From assembly GCF_000255295.1 (NCBI RefSeq), contig NC_017030.1:6794328-6858327 (forward strand): DNA of 64,000 nucleotides. The letters are read 5' to 3'. Source of the DNA: Corallococcus coralloides DSM 2259. Its GTDB lineage: Bacteria; Myxococcota; Myxococcia; Myxococcales; Myxococcaceae. Positions 27,421 to 36,596 of this stretch are shown piece after piece. The translations under genes and the position numbers were made by a program. Below the pieces are notes generated by a model. That model did not search any database. It saw only the letters and a list, made by a program, of their open reading frames with translations, and had not been told where the DNA came from. Every line of letters starts with the position of its first letter. The stretch's first letter is position 1.

Positions 27421-30400
27421 TTAGCACGCGGGAGGGGCCGGGTGACAGTGTTCCGCGAAGCCGCAGTGAAGGGCCTGGCAGGCCGCTTTGTCCCACCCCG
27501 GCCATGCCCGCGACATTTCGGCCTGGACAAGCGCTCGGACGCCCTCGGCCAGCCGGCGCACCGCCCCGGCGTCGGCGGATCCGGCCGGGAGGAACTCCGG
27601 CTCCGGGGAGGCGTCTCCCAGGAAGGCCACGCCTACCCGCACCGGCACCCCGTCGCGCACCATCCGCGCGGACGCCAGGGCCAGGGCCGTCAGCTCATGG
27701 ACGCACGCGGCCGGGCCCCGGGGGTGGCGAGCGCCCGGGCGCAGGAGCACCGCCACGGCCTCACCGTCCGGCGACTCCCAGAGCAGATCCACGGCGCCCT
27801 CCACGCTGGCGGCGTCGTCCAGGTCCAGCACGAAGTCCAGGCCCCGGTGGATGGTGGACGCGGGCGCCACCGCGAGCTGGCGGGCGAACGTCGTGTCCAA
27901 GAAGCGCTCCACGGTGGCGAGCACGTCGCCCAGCTCATCCTCGTCCGGATCCCGGCCCGCGCTCCGCAGCAGGTTCTCCAGGTGCGCGCGCCGCTCGGAG
28001 GCCTCCGCGTCCGGTCCCGCGAGCGACAGGTCCACTTCACGTAACAGCCGCGTGACGAGCTGGTCCGGACGCTCCACGGGCAGCCAGCCGTCAGGCTCCA
28101 CGAAGAGGGGCGCGGCGCGCACGGGGGCCTCCCACGGCTCGGAGCCGATGGCGAGCCCCAGCCGGTGGAGCTGGTGGTAGCGGCGCGGGCAGGTGAGGAA
28201 GTCCTGGACCGCGCGCACGCTGGCGACCACCGGGGCGTCGGTGAACACGGCGGCACCGGCACCGGAGGCTTCGTCGGACATCCGCTCCAGCGCGGACTCC
28301 AGGCGGATCCGCGCCTGTTCGAGCTGCTCCTCCGTGGGCGGCTCCGGATCCGCGGGCGGTGGCAGCTGCTCCACGTCCACGTCGTTGGCGAGCGCGCGCA
28401 GGTCCGGATCCACGTCCAGCCGGCGGTCCACGCGGTGCCACCACGTGTCGGTGCCCGCGCGCTTCTCCTCGCCGCCGGACAGCACGAGCAGGTCCTTGGC
28501 GCGCGTGAGGGCCACGTAGAGCAGGCGCAGGTATTCGGCGTCCTCGCGGGCCTTCAGCTCGGCGCGCACGGCTTCGAAGCGTTCGGAGGTGAAGGTGTCC
28601 AGCGAGTCCGGCATCCACGGCCGCAGGGCCAGGCCGAAGGAGCGCTCGAAGTACGCCCGGGCCGACGTGGAGCGGCGCCGTCCGCCCATGCCGGGCACGA
28701 TGACCACCGGCCACTCCAGGCCCTTGGCGCGGTGGATGGTGAGCAGCTGCACGGCGCGCGGGTCGCCCTCGTCCAGCAGGTCCGCCTGGGCCTCGTTGGG
28801 GTCGGAGTCCGCCAGCTGGCGCAGCTCGCGCGCGAAGGCCACGCAGCCTCCCGTGCCGCGCTCGTCCCTGCGCGCCGCCAGCGACAGGAGCTTCTCCACG
28901 TTCGCGCTCGCCTGCTCCGCGTAGGGAGAACCCGCGAGCGCTTCACGGTAGCCCGTCGCGTCCAGCGCGGCCTGCAAGAGGGCATGCACGCCCAGCCGAT
29001 CCCGCTCGCGCCGCAGCACGGGGATGAGCTCCAGGAAGCGCGAAAGCCGCGACTGCTCGCGCGCGGACATGGCGGCGCGGACCTCTTCATCCACCAGCCG
29101 GGGTGAGCCGAGCGACAGCGGCAGGTCTCCCGCGAGCCGGAACAGCGACGCGTCCGACAGGCCCACCAGCGGCGAGCGCAGCACCGCGGCGAACGCCAGC
29201 GCGTCGTCCGCGTCCGCGAGCAGCGCCAGCAACGAGGCGAGGTCGCGCACCTCCTGGGCCCCGTAGAACCCGCGGCCTCGCAGCACCCGGTGCGGCACGC
29301 CGTGGCGGATCAACGCCTGCCGGTACTCCTCCAGGTGCGTGAAGGTCCGGAAGAGGATGGCCACGTCGCCGCCGCGCGCGGGACGCAGGCCCTTCTTGTC
29401 CTCCGCCATCACCGTTGGCGGCGCACCCGGGGCGAGCATCACCCGCAGCCTGCGGGCCACCGCGTCCGCTTCGTACTCGCGCAGCTCTGGGGCGGTGTCG
29501 GCCTCCGGCAGGGTGAGCCGCTCCACCACGGGCCCTTCGGCCAGGTCCGGGCGCGTGGGCGACAGGTCGTCCGTCTCGGGTTCGTAGACGACCTCGAAGG
29601 GACGGGGCGTCTCCTCCTTCGCCACGAGCAGCCCGGCGAACGCGCGGTTGAAGAAGGACAGCACCCCGGGCAGCGAGCGGTAGTTGTTCTGGAGGAAGCC
29701 GCGCATGCCGCCCTCGGCTTCGATCTTGTCCGCCAGGACCTTGAACACGGACACGTCCGCGCCACGGAACTCGTAGATGGACTGCTTGCGGTCCCCCACC
29801 GCGCACAGGAACGCGGGCTCCAGGGGCAGCGAGGCCACGAGGTCCGCGTCCGGCGCCAGCTCGCGCGGGCCGCCTTCGCGCTTCTCCGACAGGAGCAGCA
29901 CCAGCTCCAATTGCAGACGGTTGGTGTCCTGGAACTCGTCCACCAGCAGCGCGCCCAGCCGCTCCTGCACCTGCTGCCGGAACTCCGGATGGTCGCGCAA
30001 GAGGTCGCGCGCCTTCACCAGCAACGAGGTGAAGTCGAACACGTTGCGCCGGGTCAGCTCCGCGTCGTGCCGATCCTCCACCTGGGTCAACAGGTCGCGG
30101 AAGGTCGCTTCGAAAGGCGCCGTGCGCCACGCGGCGTAGGCATCCTCCAGCCTCCGCACGGAGCCGTCGCTCTTGCCCTTCACCTTCCAGAGCAGCTCCT
30201 TCAGGCACGCGCCCGCGCCCTTGCGCAGGTTGGCCAGGTTGCGCGGCTCCGACAGCAGCACGTTGCGCAGCGTCGGGAAGTAGCCCGGCTGCATGAACGT
30301 GTCCGGCGTCATGCCCTTCAACGCGGGCTCGCACGCGGACAGGAGGTTGCTCCACTCGCCCTTGGTGTCCTGGGCGCGGGCGTCCAGGCACAGGCGGCGG

Positions 30401-31089
30401 CAATCCTCGATGAGGGCCTCGAGCTGCGCCTTGTCCGCCACGCCGTCGCCCACGCGCGCCGTGGCGGCATTGAGGCCCTCCTCGCGCAGCGTGCCGTAGA
30501 CGTCCATCAGCGCGGCCACGAGCCCGTCGGAGAAGCCGGAGCCGGAGAAGCCCAGCTCCGCGCACAGCTCGCGCACGCGCGCGTCGCCGCCCTCCAGCGC
30601 GTCCAGGACGACGCGTTCGGTGACGTCCTCCAGCAGGCCCGCGGCCTCCAGCTCGTCCAGCACCTCGAACGCGGGGTCGATGCCCACCGCGGGCGGCGCG
30701 CGGCGCAGGAGCTGACCGCAGAGCGAGTGGAACGTGCCCACCGTCGCGGCGCCCAGCTCCTCGCGCACCTTGCGCCACGCGTCCTGCGTGGGGAACGGAC
30801 GCTCCAGCCTCGCGAGCGAGGCGCGCAGGTCCTTCTCCGCGTCGAGCGGGACGTCTCCTTGGGCCAGCGCGTCCAGGCGCTCGCGGACGCGCTTGCGCAT
30901 TTCAGCGGCGGCCTTGTCCGTGAACGTGAGCATGCACAGCCGTGACGGGCGCAGCGGCTCCGCCTGCCGCGCTCCCGCGAACAGGTGCAGCGTCATCGTC
31001 ACCAGGCTGTACGTCTTGCCCGCGCCGGCGCCCGCCATCAGGGCCAGGTTCTTCTCCAGCGCGAGCATGTGGGGCGCGGTGTCGCTCAT
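27421..31089 (-). CDS. AddA-like UvrD-family helicase with degenerate nuclease domain
   Basis: This is a 1222-residue SF1 helicase of the AddA/RecB/AdnB group for double-strand-break end processing. Motor motifs are intact: Walker A GAGAGKTYSLV at about residue 20, LLVDEFQDTNRLQLEL at about 380, VGDRKQSIYEFRGAD at about 433, and LTIHRAKGLEWPVVIVPG at about 787. The C-terminal PD-(D/E)xK region is recognisable (FLTCPRRYHQLHRLGL, then EGAVDLLWESPDGEAVAV). Where the family has the catalytic D-Y-K triad, it reads VLLRPG, so nuclease activity is probably lost. A C-terminal CQALHCGFAEHC cluster may still bind an Fe-S centre. The start at 31089 overlaps the stop of the AddB-like gene (ATGA). Confidence 0.85.
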   Translation of the reverse strand: MSDTAPHMLALEKNLALMAGAGAGKTYSLVTMTLHLFAGARQAEPLRPSRLCMLTFTDKAAAEMRKRVRERLDALAQGDVPLDAEKDLRASLARLERPFPTQDAWRKVREELGAATVGTFHSLCGQLLRRAPPAVGIDPAFEVLDELEAAGLLEDVTERVVLDALEGGDARVRELCAELGFSGSGFSDGLVAALMDVYGTLREEGLNAATARVGDGVADKAQLEALIEDCRRLCLDARAQDTKGEWSNLLSACEPALKGMTPDTFMQPGYFPTLRNVLLSEPRNLANLRKGAGACLKELLWKVKGKSDGSVRRLEDAYAAWRTAPFEATFRDLLTQVEDRHDAELTRRNVFDFTSLLVKARDLLRDHPEFRQQVQERLGALLVDEFQDTNRLQLELVLLLSEKREGGPRELAPDADLVASLPLEPAFLCAVGDRKQSIYEFRGADVSVFKVLADKIEAEGGMRGFLQNNYRSLPGVLSFFNRAFAGLLVAKEETPRPFEVVYEPETDDLSPTRPDLAEGPVVERLTLPEADTAPELREYEADAVARRLRVMLAPGAPPTVMAEDKKGLRPARGGDVAILFRTFTHLEEYRQALIRHGVPHRVLRGRGFYGAQEVRDLASLLALLADADDALAFAAVLRSPLVGLSDASLFRLAGDLPLSLGSPRLVDEEVRAAMSAREQSRLSRFLELIPVLRRERDRLGVHALLQAALDATGYREALAGSPYAEQASANVEKLLSLAARRDERGTGGCVAFARELRQLADSDPNEAQADLLDEGDPRAVQLLTIHRAKGLEWPVVIVPGMGGRRRSTSARAYFERSFGLALRPWMPDSLDTFTSERFEAVRAELKAREDAEYLRLLYVALTRAKDLLVLSGGEEKRAGTDTWWHRVDRRLDVDPDLRALANDVDVEQLPPPADPEPPTEEQLEQARIRLESALERMSDEASGAGAAVFTDAPVVASVRAVQDFLTCPRRYHQLHRLGLAIGSEPWEAPVRAAPLFVEPDGWLPVERPDQLVTRLLREVDLSLAGPDAEASERRAHLENLLRSAGRDPDEDELGDVLATVERFLDTTFARQLAVAPASTIHRGLDFVLDLDDAASVEGAVDLLWESPDGEAVAVLLRPGARHPRGPAACVHELTALALASARMVRDGVPVRVGVAFLGDASPEPEFLPAGSADAGAVRRLAEGVRALVQAEMSRAWPGWDKAACQALHCGFAEHCHPAPPAC

Positions 31090-34000
31090 CCGCTCCCCTC
31101 GTCCGAGATGCGGCGCTCGGTGATGCGGCACACCGCGCGGTAGCCGCACTTGCCGCAGTCATTGGGGCGCGCCGGGAAGTCGCCCTTGCGCAGCTGGCGC
31201 ACCAGCGACTCCACCGCGTTGGGCAGGTTGAGGCCGGCGGCCTCCGCCACGCGCTGGCGCACCTCCGGGTCGGTGGACAGCAGGTCCTCCAGCTCCGCGG
31301 GTGGCAGCACGGAGGACAGGTGGATGGCGTCGCCCGTGCGCAGCGAGAACCACGCCGCGTTCTTCGCGCCCACGTGGCCCGCCACTCGCGCGGCGTAGAG
31401 GTACAGCGGGAGCTGGAAGTCCGACCGCAGCAGGTTCTCCCTCAGCGTGCGCTTGTCCAGGCGGCCCGTCTTGTAGTCGATGACGCCCACCTCCGCGCCG
31501 GCCGTGTCCAACCGGTCGATCTGTCCCTCGAAGACGATGGCGTCCTCCGCCACCATCAGCTTCACGTCGCTCCAGCGCTCGTCCTCGGCCGCGGGGCCGA
31601 AGCGCAGCTCGAAGCCTTCGGGCACCAGTGGATCAAAAGGCAGGCCGCGCCGCGGATCCGTGAGGATGCGCCGGGCCATCGCGTGGGCCTTCTCTCCCGC
31701 GAGCTTCCAAAGCTCGTGGTGGCCCACGTGATACAGCTCCGCGAAGTGTTTGCTGGCCTTCTTGACCGCGCCCTTCAACACGTCGTCAGGGACGTCTTCG
31801 GGCGCCTGGCCCAGGAGCTTCTTCTCCTTCAGTTCCTTGAAGACCTCCTCCATCACGCGGTGCCAGAAGGTGCCGCGGCCCCGGGCGTCGAACTCCTCGT
31901 TGGCCACCACGGGCTCGGCCACCTTCAGGCCGTACGCGATGAAGCCCTGGAAGCCGCAGTTGCCGAACTTCGACAGGGCGCTCGCGGACAGGGGGCGCTC
32001 CAGGCCGAAGTGGAACGTGTCGCGCAGCTTCTGCTCCAACTGCGGGCCCTGCACGCCGCCGGTGAACTCGCCGGGCAGTTCGTCCTCGCGGCCGAAGAAG
32101 CGCAGGCGCGCGGCCTCCATGTGGGCCAGCTCCCGTGCGCTGCGGAACCAGTCGTCCGTGCCGAAGCGCTCCTTGAGCAGCTGACCCGCGGGGTCCGGCT
32201 CCGTGACGCGCAAGGAGGGGAACGTCAGGCCCGCCAGCGCCTCCAGCGCCACGGTGCGCCGCAGTTCCGGCAGCGTGAGCACTTCGTCCAGCGGCAGCAC
32301 CGGGGGCAGCGCGCGCGTGGACCCCTTGTGGCCGGTGAGCCGGCGCACCTCCTCCAGGAACGCGGAGGGCACCTGCTCCTGTCCCCCCGCGGCCTTCACC
32401 GCGAACGACAGGCTCAACGAGCCTTCCGCCGCCGCGAGCGCGCTGGCGAAGAGCAGCCGGTCCTCCGTGAGGCGCCAGGGCGCACGGTCGTCGAACTCGC
32501 CTCCGGTGAGGCGGAATACGTCCCGGGTCAGGTGCTGGTTGAGCGCCACGCGCTCCGCGTCTCCCAACAGCGGCGACGGCGGGTCGCGTCCGGGGAGTCG
32601 ACCTTCGGTGAGCCCGGCGACGAAGAGGTGCCGGAAGGTGCGGCCCGGCACCTCCGCCAGGTCCAGCACCTCCACCGCGCCCGTGGACGGGCCTCGCGCG
32701 GGCAGGTGCACGTCGCGCAGCGCGTCCGCCAGCCAGCGGCCCAGCACGCGCCGGGTGATGCGGGGGCCTCCGCCCACGGCGCGCAGCGAGCGCAGCAGCG
32801 CTTCCATCCGCTGGCGGAACGCCGCGAGCGCCGCGTCGTCCCGGGCCCTCGCGTCCTCCATGCGCGCTCCCAGGGGCCCGGCCTCGCGAGCCTCCAGGGG
32901 CCCCGCGGAGTCCAGCAGGCCCAGCCGCTCCACGACCTTCCACCACGCGGCAATCGACTCCGCGGCGGGGGCCTCCTGGGGGATGTGGCGGCACTCGTCG
33001 ATGAGCCGCATCACGCGGTCGCGCAGCGCGCGCACGGCCTGCACCTTGACCGCGTCCTCCTTGCGCTTGCCGCCCTGCGCGGCCATCCGGCGCGCGAGCC
33101 CTTCCAGGCGCACGTCGTAGGCGCCCTTCCCTCGCGTGGCGCCCAGGCGGTCGTCGCGCGCGGCGGCGAGCGCGAAGAGGGTCGCGGGCGCATCCGGTCC
33201 ACCGCGCGACAGCGAAGGCACGTAGCGGCTGGAGACGAGCTCCGCCACGCGCTCGGCCGGGAAGCCGTCCTCCATCAGCACCGGCAGCTCCAGCGCCAGC
33301 CGCACCGGCCCCGCGAGCGCGAGCGGCTCCCCCCACGGCAGGCGCACCGGCACGCCCAGGTCGCCCAGGGCCTCCGCGAGCCAGCCCGCCTCCGGGCCCA
33401 GGTCCCGGTACGCGATGGCGATGTCGCCCGGAGCGCTGCCCGAGTCGATGAGGCGGCGCACGTCGCGGGCCACGACGCGGGCCTCCTCGCGAGCATTCGT
33501 CGCGTTCCACACGGCCAGCCCGTCCACCGCGCCCTTCAGCACGTCGCGCGCGGCGCGGGGTGAGAACAGGTGCCGGCCCAGGTCGGTGAAGGGGCGGCCC
33601 TCGAAGGTGACGTCCGCCTTGAAGAGGTCCACGTGGGGCATGGTTTCGCCCCGGTTCTCGAAGGCGCGGAACAGCGCCGCGAGCGCCGCGTCGGCCACCG
33701 GCGAGCCGCCCACTGGCGTCTCCACGCGCAGCGACACGCGCCGGGCCTCGCACGCCGCGGCGAGCCCCATCAGCAGCTCCAGCTTCGACGGGCGCACATC
33801 GTAGACGCCGTGGAGCACCAGCCCCGTCACCCCGTCCCACCCCGAGGGCCACGCGCCCCGATCCAGCGCCTCGCGAGCGCCCCGGAGCACGTCCTCGTGG
33901 TCCGCGAGCCCCAGCTCCGCCAGCCGCTGTTCGTACAGGTGATAGAGCCGGGCGAGGACCCGCGCGCGGGTGCGGCGCTCCGGGGGCAGCACCTCCGCTG

Positions 34001-34373
34001 CGTCCTGGAGTTCGCGCGGGGAGAGCCGGCCGGCCTTCAGGTCCAGCAGCACGTCCGCGGCGGCGCGGGCGAAGGCGGGCTCGCGCACGTAGTCGCCGAA
34101 CGGAGTGGGTCCCAGCGTGGCACCCAGCCCGGCCACCACGGCGCGGGCCGCCATCGCGGGACAGGGCCGCCGATTGAGCTCGCGAGCCCCACCCAGCGCA
34201 TGGACGAAGTCGTCCCACGTGAGCAGATGGGTCCCCACGGCAATGCCCCGCGCACGCCGCTCCGCTCGCAGGGCAGCCTGGCGGCGCGCGGCATCGGGGA
34301 AGACGTGGAGTGTGCGGCCAGGGCGGGGCATGCGGGGCGAGGACTCTAGAACGGCCAGGGGCGCCGTTTTCAT
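31086..34373 (-). CDS. AddB-like PD-(D/E)XK nuclease subunit
   Basis: This is a 1095-residue partner of the AddA-like helicase, with translational coupling to it. The N-terminal half has the helicase-fold strand pattern of AddB/RecC (TLHVFPDAARRQAALRAERR, WDDFVHALGG) but no Walker A GxGKS/T, so the motor is inactive. The C-terminal nuclease is intact: FGNCGFQGFIAYGL (first Fe-S Cys), GRGTFWHRVMEEV, GQIDRLDTAGAEVGVIDYKTG with the catalytic Asp and Asp-x-Lys at about 964, LPLYLYAAR, and the Fe-S cysteines CGKCGYRAVC near the end. It would cut the DNA unwound by AddA. The start is uncertain: 34373 (AGGAG one base away), 34331 or 34397 are possible. Confidence 0.83.
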   Translation of the reverse strand: MKTAPLAVLESSPRMPRPGRTLHVFPDAARRQAALRAERRARGIAVGTHLLTWDDFVHALGGARELNRRPCPAMAARAVVAGLGATLGPTPFGDYVREPAFARAAADVLLDLKAGRLSPRELQDAAEVLPPERRTRARVLARLYHLYEQRLAELGLADHEDVLRGAREALDRGAWPSGWDGVTGLVLHGVYDVRPSKLELLMGLAAACEARRVSLRVETPVGGSPVADAALAALFRAFENRGETMPHVDLFKADVTFEGRPFTDLGRHLFSPRAARDVLKGAVDGLAVWNATNAREEARVVARDVRRLIDSGSAPGDIAIAYRDLGPEAGWLAEALGDLGVPVRLPWGEPLALAGPVRLALELPVLMEDGFPAERVAELVSSRYVPSLSRGGPDAPATLFALAAARDDRLGATRGKGAYDVRLEGLARRMAAQGGKRKEDAVKVQAVRALRDRVMRLIDECRHIPQEAPAAESIAAWWKVVERLGLLDSAGPLEAREAGPLGARMEDARARDDAALAAFRQRMEALLRSLRAVGGGPRITRRVLGRWLADALRDVHLPARGPSTGAVEVLDLAEVPGRTFRHLFVAGLTEGRLPGRDPPSPLLGDAERVALNQHLTRDVFRLTGGEFDDRAPWRLTEDRLLFASALAAAEGSLSLSFAVKAAGGQEQVPSAFLEEVRRLTGHKGSTRALPPVLPLDEVLTLPELRRTVALEALAGLTFPSLRVTEPDPAGQLLKERFGTDDWFRSARELAHMEAARLRFFGREDELPGEFTGGVQGPQLEQKLRDTFHFGLERPLSASALSKFGNCGFQGFIAYGLKVAEPVVANEEFDARGRGTFWHRVMEEVFKELKEKKLLGQAPEDVPDDVLKGAVKKASKHFAELYHVGHHELWKLAGEKAHAMARRILTDPRRGLPFDPLVPEGFELRFGPAAEDERWSDVKLMVAEDAIVFEGQIDRLDTAGAEVGVIDYKTGRLDKRTLRENLLRSDFQLPLYLYAARVAGHVGAKNAAWFSLRTGDAIHLSSVLPPAELEDLLSTDPEVRQRVAEAAGLNLPNAVESLVRQLRKGDFPARPNDCGKCGYRAVCRITERRISDEGSG

Positions 34374-34511
34374 GCTCCTTTCTGCGCATTCCCACACCCT
34401 GGCCCGTTGTCCGCTCGCCTACCGCCCTCGGAACCCGGGAAGTCCCAGGACGCGAGCCTTTCCGCCCGACCCGGAACAGCTCCGTTCAGGCTGGAGGCGG
34501 CCGGGGCTCAA

Positions 34512-35287
34512 AACCTGTCCGACAGTCGGACAGGTTCTGAATCGCCGCGGTTGGCGCCGCCCCGCTGCGGAAACCCGTCGGACAGTCGCAGCCGGGCTCG
34601 GCACGACCCTGGCTGGCGTCATGGCGCCGCGAAAACCGGTCCGACAGTTGGAGTCGGGCTGGGCACGACCGTGGCTGGCGTCATGGCGCCGCGAAAACCG
34701 GTCCGACAGTCGGAAAGGTTCTGGAACGCCATCGCGGGCACCCCGGCACCGCGAAAACCTGTTGGACAGTCGGACAAGTTCTGGAGCCCCATGGCCGCAA
34801 CCACGGCGCCGCGAAACAGGTCCGACAGTCCGACAGGTTCTGGAGCCCCATGGCCGGAACCACGGCGCCGCGCCAACCTGTCGGACAGGTTTTGGAACAT
34901 AGCAACCGGCACCACGCCGTGAAGACCTGCCGGCCGGGTTTGGGACACTCGGCTGGCGCCACGCCGCTACGAGAGCCTGTCGGGCAGTCGGACAGGTACT
35001 GGAGCGCCATAGCTGGCACCACGACGCTGCGAGATCGCGTCAGACGGTCGGACAGGTGCTGGAGCTCCACGGCTGGCACGATGACGCTGCGAAACCGGTC
35101 GGACAGCCAACAGGTTCCGGGACACCGCCGCCGGTACCACGGCGCTGCGAAACCGGTCGGACAGCCGGACAGGTTCGGGAACGCCACCGCTGGGACCAGG
35201 CCGCAGCGAGAACCTGTCGGACAGTCGGGCAGCTTCTTCAGCGATGCGGTTGGCGCCGCGCCGATGCGGCAACCTGCCCGACAAGCC
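34512..35287. repeat. Tandem array 2: nested palindrome on a period of about 60 bases
   Basis: About 13 diverged units have palindromes starting at 34512, 34572, 34634, 34696, 34756, 34815, 34875, 34924, 34974, 35034, 35093, 35151, 35211 and a truncated one at 35271. Spacing is mostly 59-62 bases. The first copy is perfect; others differ at several positions. The copy at 34875 is a perfect 17-base palindrome (AACCTGTC-G-GACAGGTT) lacking eight central bases. Spacers are related to one another (for example CTGGAGCCCCATGGCCG and GGCACCACG.CGC.GCGA). The array fills the 951-base gap 34374-35324 between the AddB-like and hydrolase genes. The frames open through it read only as repeat translation (NLSDSRTG, PVGQSD), so I call no gene. 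Confidence 0.9.
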
Positions 35288-35324
35288 GCCATCGACGTCA
35301 GTGGGTGAGGCTTACGCGGGCGGG

Positions 35325-36254
35325 TCAGCGCGCGGAGATGAAGCCCTCCACCTCCCGGGCAAGCAGAACGGGTGCGGAGACGTGGGCCACGTGGCCTTGC
35401 CCCGGCAGCACTCGGAGCGACGCGTGCGGGAGGACTTTCGTCAGGGCCTGGGCAGGTTCCGCGAGGAGCACATGGGGACTCTGGTCGCCCAGCAGCACGA
35501 GGGTGGAGGTCTTCATGGTGCGGAAGCGCTCGACGCCCATGGGGAGGTCCGCCACCGCGCCGATTTCGCGCAAGAAGGTCTCCATCATGCCGAGCTGCTT
35601 CGCCCACTGCGGCGTCTGGCGGAAGGCTTCGAGTAGCTCTGGAGTGAGCATCCGGAAGATGTGGTGCTGTGCGGCCACGAGCGCCGCGTCCGGACCCTCG
35701 CGCTTCCAGGTCGTCCGGACGAGATCCACGGCTTCGCGCGCGATGCGCCGGGAGATGGGAAACGGCGGCTCGTAGAGCACCAGTCGCGCCGGAGGCCGCT
35801 GCACCGCCGCCTCCAGCGCGAGGATGCCCCCCAGCGAGTGGCCGAACAGGGAGGCCCCAGGGCCGGCCTCCTGCATCAGCGCGAGGACATCCTCGACCTC
35901 GCGTTCCAGCGCATACGCCGCACCGTCCGCGCTGGCGCCGCGTCCGCGCCGCTCCAGCACGAAGTTCGTGAAGCGAGGGGACAGCCGCGACGCGACGTCC
36001 CGCCAGTCATTCCACGTGCTGAGCGTGCCGCAGACCCAGACGAGCGCGGGTCCATGCCCGTGCCGGAAGTACGACAGCGACGTGCCATCCGCGGAGGTGA
36101 ACCGGTGCTGGGTGAACGGCGCCGGTGTCTTCTGGGCCGGTCCGTCCGAAGCCTCACGCAGGCCGGTGCCGGAGGTGCTCGCGCAGCCCGCGAGCACCAT
36201 GGCGGCCCCCGCGCTCAACATTCCGCGACGGGAGACACGGACCTCACCCAACAC
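35325..36254 (-). CDS. Tat-exported alpha/beta-hydrolase lipoprotein
   Basis: This is a 309-residue protein. The N-terminus has a twin-arginine signal with a lipobox: VSRRGMLSAGAAMVLAGC. The alpha/beta-hydrolase domain follows (about 40-305): GPALVWVCGTLSTWNDW with the oxyanion region, nucleophile Ser in LFGHSLGGILAL, a late Asp in LVLLGDQSPH, and catalytic His in LPGQGHVAH. The substrate is unknown; it may be an esterase or C-C hydrolase. I chose the GTG at 36254 because it places the RR motif properly. The same frame is open to an ATG at 36479, preceded by AAAGGA about 11 bases away, which would add 75 Pro/Ser-rich residues. It is divergent from a LysR regulator that may control it. Confidence 0.78.
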   Translation of the reverse strand: MLGEVRVSRRGMLSAGAAMVLAGCASTSGTGLREASDGPAQKTPAPFTQHRFTSADGTSLSYFRHGHGPALVWVCGTLSTWNDWRDVASRLSPRFTNFVLERRGRGASADGAAYALEREVEDVLALMQEAGPGASLFGHSLGGILALEAAVQRPPARLVLYEPPFPISRRIAREAVDLVRTTWKREGPDAALVAAQHHIFRMLTPELLEAFRQTPQWAKQLGMMETFLREIGAVADLPMGVERFRTMKTSTLVLLGDQSPHVLLAEPAQALTKVLPHASLRVLPGQGHVAHVSAPVLLAREVEGFISAR

Positions 36255-36596
36255 GCGACGTTGAACCCCTTGCCCCCACACGGCGCTACGAGTGCCTCCG
36301 GCATCTGGCTTCTCATCAACCACCGCGTGGTGCCGAGCCACGGACTCCCACGACGCGGTCCGCGCGCCTCCGGAAGCGGGGGGCGGATCCGCCTCGCGAC
36401 GGCCGGGTTCCTCGGGTGGCACATCGCGGATGGACGACGGTCGGGTGGACGATGGCGGAGCCTTCCGTGGCATGGACATGGCGCGTGTTTCCTTTCGCCA
36501 GCATTCATGCGGTGGAAAAGGCGTGCGCGAAATGACGCTGGCTGCCATTTCACTCCGGACACAGGAGTCCCGAATCACCAATCCCCGGAGGAACGC
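36255..36596. other. Divergent intergenic region between hydrolase and LysR genes
   Basis: This stretch of 342 bases lies between the two divergent starts. It presumably holds both promoters and a LysR operator, but I see no clear T-N11-A palindrome or -35/-10 pair. Part of it may code for an extended N-terminus of the hydrolase (alternative start at 36479). A frame on the minus strand from 36562 is a shadow. Confidence 0.4.

Noticed and set aside
34512-35287. Possible CRISPR array (25-base palindromic repeat, about 35-base spacers)
   Set aside because: The spacers are diverged copies of each other rather than unique sequences, the repeats themselves vary widely, and there are no cas genes in the window.
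34681-35607. Open frame of 308 codons on the minus strand through array 2
   Set aside because: The translation is a chain of NLSDCRTG/GLSDLF-type repeats, i.e. the palindrome read as protein, and the end overlaps the alpha/beta-hydrolase coding sequence.
36215-36562. Open frame of 115 codons on the minus strand between the hydrolase and LysR genes
   Set aside because: It overlaps the presumed regulatory region and the hydrolase 5' end in another frame, and its composition is Arg/Pro/His-rich without a recognisable motif.
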